NCBI RefSeq assembly: GCF_001653565.1
Contig: NZ_LYPB01000094.1
Location: 1 to 64,000, forward strand
Direction of reading: 5' to 3'
Source of the DNA: Paenibacillus oryzisoli
Lineage (GTDB): Bacteria > Bacillota > Bacilli > Paenibacillales > NBRC-103111
Length of the DNA: 64,000 bases
Below the pieces are notes generated by a model, which saw only the letters and a program-made list of their open reading frames with translations, made no database searches and was not told where the DNA came from. Below, in pieces: positions 1 through 8,377 of the stretch (position 1 is its first letter; every line of letters begins with the position of its first letter). The position numbers and the translations under genes were made by a program.

Positions 1-30
1 TCGTCCTGAGCCAGGATCAAACTCTCCATA
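1..30 (-). rRNA. 16S rRNA, 5' end only (gene runs off the left edge)
   Basis: The reverse complement of the first 30 bases ends in GAGTTTGATCCTGGCTCAG, the universal 5' segment of bacterial 16S rRNA (the 27F primer site). Only the first ~30 nt of the gene are inside the window, so the rest of the rrn operon lies to the left. The exact mature 5' end is not determinable from sequence alone. Confidence 0.95.
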
Positions 31-62
31 GTAGAAAGATGACTTGCTCATTTGAAGCTAGC

Positions 63-98
63 GAGATTTTGCAATCTCTTTATAGTCGATTGCTCGAC
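63..98 (-). other. two GCAA-tetraloop hairpins in the 16S leader
   Basis: On the minus (transcribed) strand two perfect short hairpins stand in a row: GAGATT-GCAA-AATCTC (63-78) and GTCGA-GCAA-TCGAC (85-98). Both are capped by the same GNRA-type loop. They sit between the boxA-like motif and the 16S 5' end, where rRNA leaders carry processing and folding signals. A role in pre-rRNA folding or RNase III trimming is inference. Confidence 0.5.
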
Positions 99-120
99 TG
101 TGCTTACTCACTCGTTGTTC

Positions 121-134
121 AGTTTTCAAAGATC
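121..134 (-). promoter_or_regulatory. boxA-like rRNA antitermination motif
   Basis: The minus strand reads GATCTTTGAAAACT here, followed by GAACAAC. This matches the boxA-type sequence found in rRNA leaders and spacers of Bacillales, where NusB/NusE nucleate antitermination complexes. It lies about 90 nt upstream of the 16S 5' end, as expected. Confidence 0.6.
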
Positions 135-265
135 AATTTCTTTCGTCCGCTACCGTGTTACCGAAGCAGCGAGAAGTAATATACCATGTTTATTTTTATT
201 GTGCAACTACTTTTTTTCGAGTTACTTTCAGTTGCTCTCGCCTGCCCTCTTGCGGCCGGATTGAT

Positions 266-295
266 AATATAGCATGGTTTCGACAAAGAATGCAA
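266..295 (-). promoter_or_regulatory. probable rrn promoter
   Basis: On the minus strand TTGCAT (290-295) and TATATT (266-271) are separated by 18 bp, a plausible sigma-A promoter reading into the 16S leader. About 235 nt of leader would separate it from 16S. No other element of similar quality lies between it and the rRNA. Confidence 0.5.
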
Positions 296-339
296 TGTTT
301 TATTTTTCCAAATTAAAAACTAATTATTTAGCGTTGTTA

Positions 340-370
340 TTGCATCCAATTGTAGAAACCATACTTTATC
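340..370 (+). promoter_or_regulatory. mirror-image promoter-like copy
   Basis: The plus strand at 340-370 reads TTGCAT then TGTAGAAACCATACTTTAT. The opposite strand of the rrn promoter reads TTGCAT then TGTCGAAACCATGCTATAT. The two form an imperfect inverted repeat with a centre near 318. If active, this copy would fire antisense into the gene at 400-1041. Function is unproven. Confidence 0.3.
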
Positions 371-399
371 CTGCAGATCACAAAGGTGAATCCTTGTTA

Positions 400-1041
400 T
401 TACTTTACTGAATCAAAATGTACTGGTCTTCCATCTGAACGATTCAGGTGGAAGAAAACAATAAATAGATCTGTCATCGCATCACCAGTTTGCATTTTCT
501 TTAACATTTTTTGAGTTTTCTTTATGATGTAATCTTTATGGTCTGCTAACAAGATAAATCCAAGCCCTGATGTCATGCTGAACTCCCCAAGTTTAACCAA
601 CCGTGTAAATAGTAAAGCATTCTTCTTTAAACTTTTACTCAAACTAAGGTCTACAAGTTTAATAGGATTGCTTACTTCACTAAGTATATCGGTAATGAGG
701 AGAGTTCCTTCCTCCTTGTTAATCTCCACAACTTCATAAAGAGAAATATGAGATTCTAGCATTGCGCTTAACAATTCTTCTTCATCGGTAATTTTGGGCG
801 AATAACTGTCGCTGAATTCTGATAACGCACTTCTTCCATTTCGAATCTTTGCATAAACATTAAAATCATAGACCGAGTCCATTTCCATCTCCGAACTGAG
901 TCCCACTCGACCATTGTTAAGTATGCCTAAAATATTTGCCGCCTCTTTGTATTTTACTAAATCAACATGCCTATCCAATACTTCTGTGTGAAATCCGACT
1001 TGTGTTTGTCTGTACCTCTTATATTTTTCTATGAATTCCAT
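400..1041 (-). CDS. conserved-looking hypothetical protein, 213 aa
   Basis: I do not recognise the family. The start is well supported: AGGAGG stands 7 nt before the ATG. The protein looks soluble and mixed alpha/beta, with no signal peptide or membrane segment. The N-terminal ~50 residues are charged and helical. The middle is hydrophobic-patterned (LLITDILSEVSNPIKLVDLSL, in parts), and the C-terminus ends in a short basic helix and FFHLNRSDGRPVHF. It lies between the rrn promoter region and the ABC exporter gene, same strand, about 60 nt downstream of the latter, so co-transcription with it is possible. Confidence 0.65.
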   Translation of the reverse strand: MEFIEKYKRYRQTQVGFHTEVLDRHVDLVKYKEAANILGILNNGRVGLSSEMEMDSVYDFNVYAKIRNGRSALSEFSDSYSPKITDEEELLSAMLESHISLYEVVEINKEEGTLLITDILSEVSNPIKLVDLSLSKSLKKNALLFTRLVKLGEFSMTSGLGFILLADHKDYIIKKTQKMLKKMQTGDAMTDLFIVFFHLNRSDGRPVHFDSVK

Positions 1042-1099
1042 GTATGTGCCTCCTATTGTTGTATTTCATATTTCTTAATTAGGTTTAACTTTCTTCCGT

Positions 1100-3247
1100 T
1101 TAGCTCCTCTCGCTCAACGACTGATTCAACTTCGCCTTCATATCCTCATAACGATCCAATAGAGGCAGCAACTGCTTGCGAGTTAGCGAAAGTAGCGTGC
1201 ATTCCGTTAGCGCTGTAATGTTCGCATTACGAGGCGCATCCTTCAGCAGCGCAATTTCTCCGAAATGATCTCCATCTTGTAGAACAGCAACCCTGATATT
1301 CTCACCTTGGGCGTTATTTTTCGATACTTCAACTTTGCCCCGTACAATAATGTACAATTTATGCCCAGCTTCACCTTGGCGAAACACATCTTGTCCGCTC
1401 GTAATTTTCTCCGTCATCAATAAATCCTTGATCTCGTGAAGTAGATCTTCATTCATATAAGAAAAGAACGGCATCTGTCTTAATCGCTCGACTTCAACAA
1501 CAACTTCCCCAGTTTGGGATAGTTGGAAGCCTTGCTGCTTTTGCCACAGTTGGTGGTAGGCACCTTGTCGCTCTAACAATTCCTGGTGCGTTCCGTGTTC
1601 GATTACTTGCCCCTTTTGTATAAAATAGATTAGATCCGCATGTGAAACGGTCTTCAAGCGATGCGATACGGCAACAACCGTACGCCCCTGATTGGCACGC
1701 GTAATAGTCTCATTTAATGCTATTTCTGACTCCGGATCTAATGATGCCGCAACTTCGTCCATGAATGTGAGCTCATTCGACCGTAATAATGCACGAGCGA
1801 TTGATATCCGATGCCGTTGACTGACGGACAGATTGGCACCATCATTCTCAATCCAGGTATCGTAGCCATTGGACATTTGCATAATTGCCTCGTGAACGCC
1901 GACTGCAAGCGTCGCTTCAATAAGCTCTTCCTCGGTCGCATCGGGATGACCCATCAGTAAATTTTCGCGTATTGTCGTATTGAATAAATAAGGTTCCTGA
2001 AAAATAACACCAGCTTGCTTAAGCAGTGCAGACAATTGAATTTTACGGAGATCAAGGTCATCCACTTGAATGGAGCCCTTTTGCGGATCATAGAAACGCA
2101 TGAGCAGTTGGAGCAACGTGCTTTTGCCTGAACCACTAGGACCCACCAAAGCCACGTAGCTGCCTACCGGAATAGCTAAGTTGAGATCTTGAATAATAGG
2201 TTGCGCCTCCGTATAGCCGAAGGTCACATTGTCGAACTTAATCTCGTTGGTTAAAGAGGGATTCTGAACGGCTTGCTCGTCCTCATCCAAATCTGGTTTA
2301 ATCTCCAGCACTTCGTTAATACGTCGTATGCCAACCTCACCTTCAATTAGGTCAGGTACAACCTCCATGAATTGAATCACAGACACTCCTACTGTGTCAA
2401 AAACTGAATAAAAAGCAATTAAATCCCCGATCGTCATCGTACCTTGGAACGTAAAATACCCACCTAATCCAAGAATAATCACGTTAATAACGGATAAGAC
2501 CATGATCGGAAGTCTCTCTAAATTAGAGTTAATGAAGCTCCGCTTCACCCCTAACCGAAACCACACTTGCAGTTGCTTCGTGAACCTATTTTTCATGGAT
2601 TCTTGCAATTGAAAACCCCGAATAACCTTAAAAGCTTTCATTTCCTCATCCATATTATTTGAAAATGATTCTACGATACCAACGTACTCCTCGTTGTAGC
2701 GCTGCGCACGTTTATTCAGTAGTTTTTGTGGGACGAACATGAACACAATGCCGACGAACGCAACAAGTGCCAGTTTCCACTCTAGTACAAACAAAATGAC
2801 TGTGCCCACTACCATGCTAAGACTGGCCAAAATGAGCGTAGAAAACGTCTGCATCATCGCATGCTCTACCGCTGGAATATCCATCGTAAATCGCGCAACA
2901 ATATCCCCGATTCGATAGCGTGAGAAGAAATGAGCAGAAAGCTTCTGCGTCTGTTCGTAGAGATCTTTGCGCAGTCCGATAAGAATCGTCTCGTTTAATT
3001 TGGACATCGCATAATCGCCGCCGACACCAATCAATAAATTCAAAACACCGCCAATAAGCAGCGCTAAGAGCAGACCAAAGAAAATGGTCATATTCCGAGG
3101 GGTAATGGCATCGTCAATTAAATATTTAATACTTAATGACGTAAAGTACTCGAAACTGAGTTCAAATAAGAGTGCAATGATGAATACGGTAAATATTTTT
3201 TTGCTATTCGCTAAGTATCTTAGAACGGATCGGTATAAGTAAAGCAT
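1100..3247 (-). CDS. ABC exporter (membrane domain + ATPase) with C-terminal cyclic-nucleotide-binding domain
   Basis: A 715-aa half-transporter of the ABCB/MsbA type. Residues ~1-310 form the six-helix membrane domain. Residues ~335-565 form the ATPase: Walker A GPSGSGKST, Q-loop VIFQEPYLFN, H-loop VVAVSHRL. The signature is LSVSQRHRISIARAL instead of LSGGQ, and Walker B/D-loop reads LTFMDEVAASLD, so the ATP-sandwich residues are atypical. Residues ~595-700 resemble a cNMP-binding domain (GQDVFRQGEAGHKLYIIVRG; DGDHFGEIALLKDAPRNA). The appended regulator-like domain is uncommon on exporters and suggests ligand gating. Substrate unknown. The ribosome site before the ATG is weak. Confidence 0.88.
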   Translation of the reverse strand: MLYLYRSVLRYLANSKKIFTVFIIALLFELSFEYFTSLSIKYLIDDAITPRNMTIFFGLLLALLIGGVLNLLIGVGGDYAMSKLNETILIGLRKDLYEQTQKLSAHFFSRYRIGDIVARFTMDIPAVEHAMMQTFSTLILASLSMVVGTVILFVLEWKLALVAFVGIVFMFVPQKLLNKRAQRYNEEYVGIVESFSNNMDEEMKAFKVIRGFQLQESMKNRFTKQLQVWFRLGVKRSFINSNLERLPIMVLSVINVIILGLGGYFTFQGTMTIGDLIAFYSVFDTVGVSVIQFMEVVPDLIEGEVGIRRINEVLEIKPDLDEDEQAVQNPSLTNEIKFDNVTFGYTEAQPIIQDLNLAIPVGSYVALVGPSGSGKSTLLQLLMRFYDPQKGSIQVDDLDLRKIQLSALLKQAGVIFQEPYLFNTTIRENLLMGHPDATEEELIEATLAVGVHEAIMQMSNGYDTWIENDGANLSVSQRHRISIARALLRSNELTFMDEVAASLDPESEIALNETITRANQGRTVVAVSHRLKTVSHADLIYFIQKGQVIEHGTHQELLERQGAYHQLWQKQQGFQLSQTGEVVVEVERLRQMPFFSYMNEDLLHEIKDLLMTEKITSGQDVFRQGEAGHKLYIIVRGKVEVSKNNAQGENIRVAVLQDGDHFGEIALLKDAPRNANITALTECTLLSLTRKQLLPLLDRYEDMKAKLNQSLSERS

Positions 3248-3367
3248 CGATGGTTTCAGCGCCTTTTCATAGATTCAGTCGATAGGATGTGAGGATATAG
3301 TTCATTTTACCTATAGTTTACCACATCTGATTTGTGCCCGGTAACGATTTAATTAACCTTAATAATT

Positions 3368-3396
3368 GAAAAAAAGCCTCGTCCGTGGGACGAAGC
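3368..3396 (-). terminator. intrinsic terminator after the primase-helicase gene
   Basis: On the minus strand GCTTCGTCC-CAC-GGACGAGGC (stem 3376-3396) is followed by a run of T. It begins 12 nt after the stop of the gene at 3408. Confidence 0.75.
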
Positions 3397-3407
3397 AATT
3401 ATCTCTA

Positions 3408-5867
3408 CTACTCTGCAAACCGGATTACTGCGCGGTACTCCAATTCCATTCCACTGTATCCCATGGCCCGATAACCAGCTATTCTTTTCTTGTACATACT
3501 CATGAGAATAGAGACTTGGATATCGATATAATCGTAGATCTGGACGTCTTTTTTGTTAGCATGGGATCGGTGTAATCTTCCTGCGTATTGTTGTAAGCTC
3601 CCTTTCCATGAAATGGGGTGTACAAGAAATAAGGTATCTAACCTAGCATCGTCAAATCCCTCACCAATCAATTTACCTGTGGCAATAAATACCCGTTCTT
3701 CTGTATCAGGGATACTAGCAATCTTTTGTCTTATCGCTTCCCTCTGTTTCTTCCCCATACCGCCGCGTAATACAATGACATTCTTGGCAAACTTCTCAAG
3801 TCTCTTTTCAAAATATTCAACATGAGCAGTTCTCTCTGCAAGAAGAATCGGTGATCTGCCCTGATTCAAGCATTTTAATAGATCATCAAAAATGAGCTCG
3901 TTCCTATTCTCATCATCTACTAAATGTTGATAAATAGTTTGAATTGATGGATTAATTGTCTGTGGCGGCATTTGAAAAGAAGTATATCTAGGCACAACTT
4001 TATGTTCAAAGCCTCTTGTTAGTACTTGTGATTTGGCATCAATTCGAGTTCGTATCGGACCGCATTGCATCAGTACGATCGGTTGGTGTCCGTCCTGTCT
4101 CGTGGGGGTAGCTGTAAGCCCAATGACATATTTGGCCTTCGCCTTTTTTAACACCTGCTCAAAGCTAAAAGCCGAAATATGGTGACACTCATCAACGATA
4201 ATTTGCCCGTATTCCGATAGATATTCCTTAATATGCCCCTTATTATTCAAGCTTTGAATGACGGCAATATCTATTTTCCCTGTTCGTTTCTCCTTACCAC
4301 CACCAATAACACCGATTTCTTTGATATTCACATTTAAAAAAGTGCTCAATCTTTCCTTCCACTGATCCATTAATTCCCGACGATGCACAAGAACTAGCGT
4401 ATTCACTTTTCTAGAAGCGATAATAGAAGAGGCAACTACCGTTTTACCAAAAGCTGTGGTAGCTGAAAGAATTCCCGTATCATGGGCTAGAATGGATCGA
4501 GCAGCTGCATCCTGTAGCACTGAAAGTTGCCCTTTAAATTGAACATCTATATCGATACCTACATTTCTCTCATCGGTAATCGAATACGTTACATTATTCT
4601 TCTCAAATAATTTGATTAAAGCATGAAAACAACCTCTCGGCAGAGCGATATGCCTGGCGAAATCCTCCGCACAGCCTATCACTCGAGATTTTCCATACGT
4701 AGATAATCGCATCGCTTGTGTTTTATAGAAATCAGGATTAGGAAAGGAAGCAAGTTGTTTAATCCGATTAATTGCATTGTTTGATAATTCATTCTTTTCA
4801 ATATAAATCATGTTCGAAAGAACCAGCTGTACTTGGGACGGCAAATCTATCCCTACTTCTTCATCGTTAAATTGGACTTGCTGAATTTCCCAAGGTCTAT
4901 CCTCGCTTACATCCTCCCAGTTTCCTACATTCAGAATACTCGAGTACCTTGTTACTTCTTGTAGAAGAGTTTCGACTTGAGCTAAACTAAGTTTTCTTAA
5001 CCCCGCTAAGAAACTCCATTGATCCTCGTACGGTTTAAAATTTGCGTCTATAAAAACGCTATTCCCTTCTTTCCTAGGACCTCCTTGCAAAGGCAATGCA
5101 ATTAGATTTCCAAATCCTCCTCGGGGGAGTGTATCTTGATTAGGAAATAATCGATCGTATGAGTCTAGTCCAAGCTCATGTCTATTCTCCATCGTCCTAG
5201 TTATTAATGCACATCCTAACGACCTAGCAACACTGGCTTCAATTGGTTGTTCAAAAAATATCCATATATGCCCACCGTTACCTGAACGAGAGCGTTCAAG
5301 CGCAGCAGGAATTTGAAGATCCTCACAAGTAGTAAGTACAGCAACTGCATCCTGATTCCAATCTTGTTTGTCAAAATCCATAGCTAGAAACCAACAAGTC
5401 TCATTTTGCAGCATCGGATACACACCTATTGTCTGGTCAATCTTTGCATCTAAATGGCGGGATATTGTCTCATCCGTTATAGGAAGGAAAGCTCTGTGAG
5501 AACAATCCGAACATTTAATCTGAGGCTTCTTACAGATCAGAGACCACTCGTTCCCACATGCTGGAGAGTACCCTGATTTTCCTACTTTACTTTGCCATCG
5601 ATTAGGATATACATCCTCACGTCCACGAAACAGCGAACGAAATAGCGCAATTTTTTCACTGGGCGTTGAATAATTATGCACGGAGCCTGGACTAGGTGGT
5701 AAATATTTAGGAATAAGTTCCTCGCTAATTTGGCTCGGTGTAGGCTTGTAAGTAGAAACCTCAGATGGTGATAACTCCTCGAGCATCTGTTTCAATAATT
5801 GATTCTCTCTTAATAAACGTTCGATCTCTTTCAGGGCAATTTCTAGTTGCTTGGCTAGATCACTCAT
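3408..5867 (-). CDS. TOTE-type archaeo-eukaryotic primase fused to SF2 helicase
   Basis: 819 aa. Residues ~1-35 form a coiled coil. Residues ~65-310 match the AEP primase domain of TOTE conflict-system proteins: a Cys cluster (SPACGNEW...CKKPQIKCSDCSH), metal-binding DxD in FLAMDFD, the GGHIWIFF motif, and YDRLFPNQDTLP...FGNLIALPLQ. Residues ~440-800 form a superfamily 2 helicase: motif I TTAFGKT, motif II DECHH, motif III GLTATP and motif VI QYAGRLHR. Such fusions are thought to prime and unwind DNA in mobile-element conflict, repair or replication restart. All catalytic motifs appear intact. SD GGAGGAATT precedes the ATG directly. No obvious partner gene adjoins; the next upstream gene is a decayed toxin-antitoxin pair. 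Confidence 0.87.
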   Translation of the reverse strand: MSDLAKQLEIALKEIERLLRENQLLKQMLEELSPSEVSTYKPTPSQISEELIPKYLPPSPGSVHNYSTPSEKIALFRSLFRGREDVYPNRWQSKVGKSGYSPACGNEWSLICKKPQIKCSDCSHRAFLPITDETISRHLDAKIDQTIGVYPMLQNETCWFLAMDFDKQDWNQDAVAVLTTCEDLQIPAALERSRSGNGGHIWIFFEQPIEASVARSLGCALITRTMENRHELGLDSYDRLFPNQDTLPRGGFGNLIALPLQGGPRKEGNSVFIDANFKPYEDQWSFLAGLRKLSLAQVETLLQEVTRYSSILNVGNWEDVSEDRPWEIQQVQFNDEEVGIDLPSQVQLVLSNMIYIEKNELSNNAINRIKQLASFPNPDFYKTQAMRLSTYGKSRVIGCAEDFARHIALPRGCFHALIKLFEKNNVTYSITDERNVGIDIDVQFKGQLSVLQDAAARSILAHDTGILSATTAFGKTVVASSIIASRKVNTLVLVHRRELMDQWKERLSTFLNVNIKEIGVIGGGKEKRTGKIDIAVIQSLNNKGHIKEYLSEYGQIIVDECHHISAFSFEQVLKKAKAKYVIGLTATPTRQDGHQPIVLMQCGPIRTRIDAKSQVLTRGFEHKVVPRYTSFQMPPQTINPSIQTIYQHLVDDENRNELIFDDLLKCLNQGRSPILLAERTAHVEYFEKRLEKFAKNVIVLRGGMGKKQREAIRQKIASIPDTEERVFIATGKLIGEGFDDARLDTLFLVHPISWKGSLQQYAGRLHRSHANKKDVQIYDYIDIQVSILMSMYKKRIAGYRAMGYSGMELEYRAVIRFAE

Positions 5868-5936
5868 AATTCCTCCAGCGGAAATATCTTTGTAAAGCTA
5901 GTTTAGCATAGGAATAAACGAATAAATAACAAGAAA

Positions 5937-5969
5937 CCGTCCAATCACATGGACTGTGATAATAGACGG
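5937..5969 (-). terminator. 33-nt CCGTC/GACGG hairpin, copy 1
   Basis: CCGTC-CAA-TCACA...TGTGA-TAATA-GACGG forms a two-part hairpin. The same 33-nt design with about three quarters identity occurs at 8319-8351. On the minus strand it follows the toxin gene and is trailed by TTTCTTGTT, so it may be a weak terminator. Confidence 0.45.
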
Positions 5970-6018
5970 CCGATTAAGTGCATGCTTCAAATCATATGTG
6001 ACCCTTCATTTCTTCCAA

Positions 6019-6192
6019 TTAGGCATTTTCTCGCTTAAGCTTAATTCCATCTATCCAAACAACTGAGTTATCTTCATCTACTTCAAATACAAGAATGACT
6101 TGATAAAGGCCTAGCCTGGCCCAATAACCTTTCAATTTACCAAACGATATTTGTTTTGCCGTGGACCAGAATACATTATAATTTTTCTCCAT
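6019..6192 (-). pseudogene. RelE/ParE-type toxin with internal deletion
   Basis: 57 aa, starting at an ATG that overlaps the antitoxin end by 17 nt, the usual TA arrangement. The first eight residues (NYNVFWST) look like the first strand of a RelE/ParE toxin. The rest (FGKLKGYW-ARLGLYQVILVFEVDED-NSVVWIDGIK) matches the C-terminal half of such toxins (KLKG...YRVIFEVD...V). The two or so helices normally between them, about 30 residues, are missing. The reading frame is open, so this is an in-frame deletion and the toxin is probably inactive. It could alternatively be a naturally minimal member; I think decay is likelier. Confidence 0.6.
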
Positions 6193-6454
6193 GCTCAGCT
6201 TCCCCCACCTTTTCACGGAGGTAATCGAGCCCTGCTTGCTGATCATAAACTCGCCCAGAATTACGATCCTCGCGGCTCCGCTGAACTTGTCGAATGAAAT
6301 CTTCATCTATAGATAGTGCTTCAATATCCAAATGCTGTGCAGCTTCGCGTTCTCGTTTCATATTCAAGTAACCAATAAAGTCAAGCACTTCAATCGCATC
6401 TTGTTCAGGAATATGTTCGATTAACCTTTTTAATTCTTCACGATTCACACTCAT
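6176..6454 (-). CDS. antitoxin-like protein (DUF2281/AbrB-partner type), 92 aa
   Basis: The start is set at the ATG giving MSVNREELKRL because AAAGGTGGGG lies just upstream; a longer reading up to 6520 has no ribosome site. The sequence is helical and acidic: an N-terminal segment of the DUF2281 type (LKRLIEHIPEQDAIEVLDFI) and a C-terminal charged tail (VQRSREDRNSGRVYDQQAGL). It precedes and overlaps the RelE-like toxin remnant. A DNA-binding fold is not obvious, so antitoxin assignment rests mainly on context. Confidence 0.6.
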   Translation of the reverse strand: MSVNREELKRLIEHIPEQDAIEVLDFIGYLNMKREREAAQHLDIEALSIDEDFIRQVQRSREDRNSGRVYDQQAGLDYLREKVGEAEHGEKL

Positions 6455-6560
6455 GGATAACCCCACCTTTCGATTACTATTACCATTATAACATAACAAC
6501 AATAACATCAAATCGCTCACTGCTCTTGCATTTACACAGTACTTGGATTAATTGATAAAG

Positions 6561-6582
6561 AGCTAGGTTCATGAACCTAGCT
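6561..6582 (-). terminator. perfect 22-nt palindrome after the SLH/GH18 gene
   Basis: AGCTAGGTTC-ATGAACCTAGCT is fully self-complementary and begins 14 nt after the stop of the minus-strand gene at 6596. The T-run after it is weak (CTTTATCAATT), so termination strength is uncertain. Confidence 0.5.
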
Positions 6583-6595
6583 TCTCCTGTCCTAC

Positions 6596-8209
6596 CTATT
6601 GTTTAGACGCCTGCTCACCGATCCGTTCCCAATCCGCAGCCGTATAATTCCCCATAAACCATAATGAAACACCTTGCAAATCATAGAATTTGGCAAGCCA
6701 AATCTTCTTGGCTATGCTCTGCGAGTCTTCGTAGTACAACACATGGCTCCCCCGATGGTCGGCGAATGTGGCTTTCGTCAAGAAATATGGCATTGTCCAT
6801 GAGCTATCGACACCTGGCATCGCCAACCTTTTCTCAACATCGGCAACAGCTGGTTTAAGGGCAGTTCCAGTTGCGCCAGATTGGGTAATCCACTGGTTAG
6901 CCTGTTTGGATATGCCGAGTACCAGCTTTTCTTTCGGTATCGATTGAAGCGCTGTAACGACAGTATCGTTCACTAATGGTAACGGTGCCGATGGCAACAT
7001 GTTATCATCATGTGTGAAGTCATACGCCATCAGGATAACTGTATCGGCTAGCTTGCCGATCTCTTTTAGATCATAACCCTTATAGTAGTAAATTGGAGGA
7101 ACGGCTACGGACAACGAAAGCGATCCTAATTGGCTTTTCAACTCCTGAAGAAATTGGGTGTAATCTGCCGCACTTGCCGCGTCTTTCAATCCTTCAAAAT
7201 CAATGCTTACCCCAGTAAACGAGTAGGCTGGATCTTTCAACGTACTGAGCAATGAGGCGGTAAAGGTCTTCTTGGCAGGAGCATCTTTAAGGAAGTCTTT
7301 TAAATTGGCGCCATCATAGAAAACCATCAGTTCTTTCGTGATTTGGGCAGCATCCGCAGTGGCAATGACTTCTTCATAACCTTCCGGCACACGATTTACT
7401 GTTGAGCTAATGTTCAATGAAGCTGTTCCAGCTGCGCTGTATGACAAGTTAGACCAACCCATAATGACACGGGAAAGCTTGTTCATCTGCTGAATTGCAG
7501 GGTAAGATACCAGGGCATAGTAGCCTGTGAAATCGATCTTCTGCTCGGCAATTCGCTTATCAATTAAGCGATAGATTACGGCTGCGGCCTGTTTGCGAAT
7601 CAGAGACTCTTTCGGGGTAAATCCTGTCAGATCCCCCTCCATGATGCCACGACGCGCTGTGTAGTAGACATAAGGTTTCATATCTTCATGTATACTCGAA
7701 TCATCTTTAAAGCCTCTACTACTTTGTTCCTTCTTCCATTCGGTAGTTAGCCATTGTTGACGGGCAGCTTCACTTTCAGACTCCAACAGAGATTTTCCTA
7801 CGAGCATAGCAACTTCTTCTCTCGTAATTGTCTGCGTAGGATGAAGGAAACCTTCCTTATCTAGTAAACTATCAAGCCATTTCCGTTCGAAGACAGCAGC
7901 AATATAAGGCGCCGACCAGCGGTCCTTCGTTACGTCTGCGGGGATGCTCCCCACGGTGGCTTTACTCTCTATTTTACCTGCCATAACGAGCAACTTAATG
8001 AAAGCCTCTCTAGACAGATCATCATTAGGACGATACGTTTGGTCATCGTAACCATTAATAATACCTAATGCGGATAATGTGTAAATCGGATCCTTGGCAT
8101 AGTCTTGTTCCTCATCCTTGAAAGGCTGAAGTTGTACATCGTAAGCAAACGCGGTATTCGCAAACAAAAGAACAAACAACGCGCCGAATAAGATTGTCTT
8201 TTTCCACAT
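6596..8209 (-). CDS. secreted SLH-domain protein with GH18-type glycosidase domain
   Basis: 537 aa. A signal peptide (residues 1-22, LFVLLFANTAFA) is followed by three SLH repeats to about residue 215 (ALGIINGYDDQTYRPNDDLSR and two further copies), which bind pyruvylated cell-wall polymer. Residues ~225-535 form a GH18-like TIM barrel: FTGVSIDFEGL carries the catalytic Glu of the DxxDxDxE motif, though its first Asp is replaced; VILMAYDFTHDD and LWFMGNY are typical later motifs. Related Bacillales proteins act on cortex or wall N-acetylglucosamine polymers. The substrate here is not determinable. Monocistronic, with hairpins on both sides. Confidence 0.88.
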   Translation of the reverse strand: MWKKTILFGALFVLLFANTAFAYDVQLQPFKDEEQDYAKDPIYTLSALGIINGYDDQTYRPNDDLSREAFIKLLVMAGKIESKATVGSIPADVTKDRWSAPYIAAVFERKWLDSLLDKEGFLHPTQTITREEVAMLVGKSLLESESEAARQQWLTTEWKKEQSSRGFKDDSSIHEDMKPYVYYTARRGIMEGDLTGFTPKESLIRKQAAAVIYRLIDKRIAEQKIDFTGYYALVSYPAIQQMNKLSRVIMGWSNLSYSAAGTASLNISSTVNRVPEGYEEVIATADAAQITKELMVFYDGANLKDFLKDAPAKKTFTASLLSTLKDPAYSFTGVSIDFEGLKDAASAADYTQFLQELKSQLGSLSLSVAVPPIYYYKGYDLKEIGKLADTVILMAYDFTHDDNMLPSAPLPLVNDTVVTALQSIPKEKLVLGISKQANQWITQSGATGTALKPAVADVEKRLAMPGVDSSWTMPYFLTKATFADHRGSHVLYYEDSQSIAKKIWLAKFYDLQGVSLWFMGNYTAADWERIGEQASKQ

Positions 8210-8318
8210 AAACGTCTTCTTTCCTCTCCTCTATATCTGCGATTGCTAGAATGAATACTCATAGCAACATAGTAATAGACGCTTTGGGTTGGTGTTTAGT
8301 TACGTTAATAGGAAAAAA

Positions 8319-8351
8319 CCGTCCTATCACATATAGTGTGATTGTGGACGG
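8319..8351 (-). terminator. 33-nt CCGTC/GACGG hairpin, copy 2, terminator
   Basis: CCGTC-CTA-TCACA...TGTGA-TTGTG-GACGG. Read on the minus strand it is followed by GTTTTTTCC, a good intrinsic terminator for the gene ending at 8378. It is the same hairpin design as at 5937-5969. Confidence 0.7.
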
Positions 8352-8377
8352 CTGGGTTATGGTATGTTCCTTAGAAC

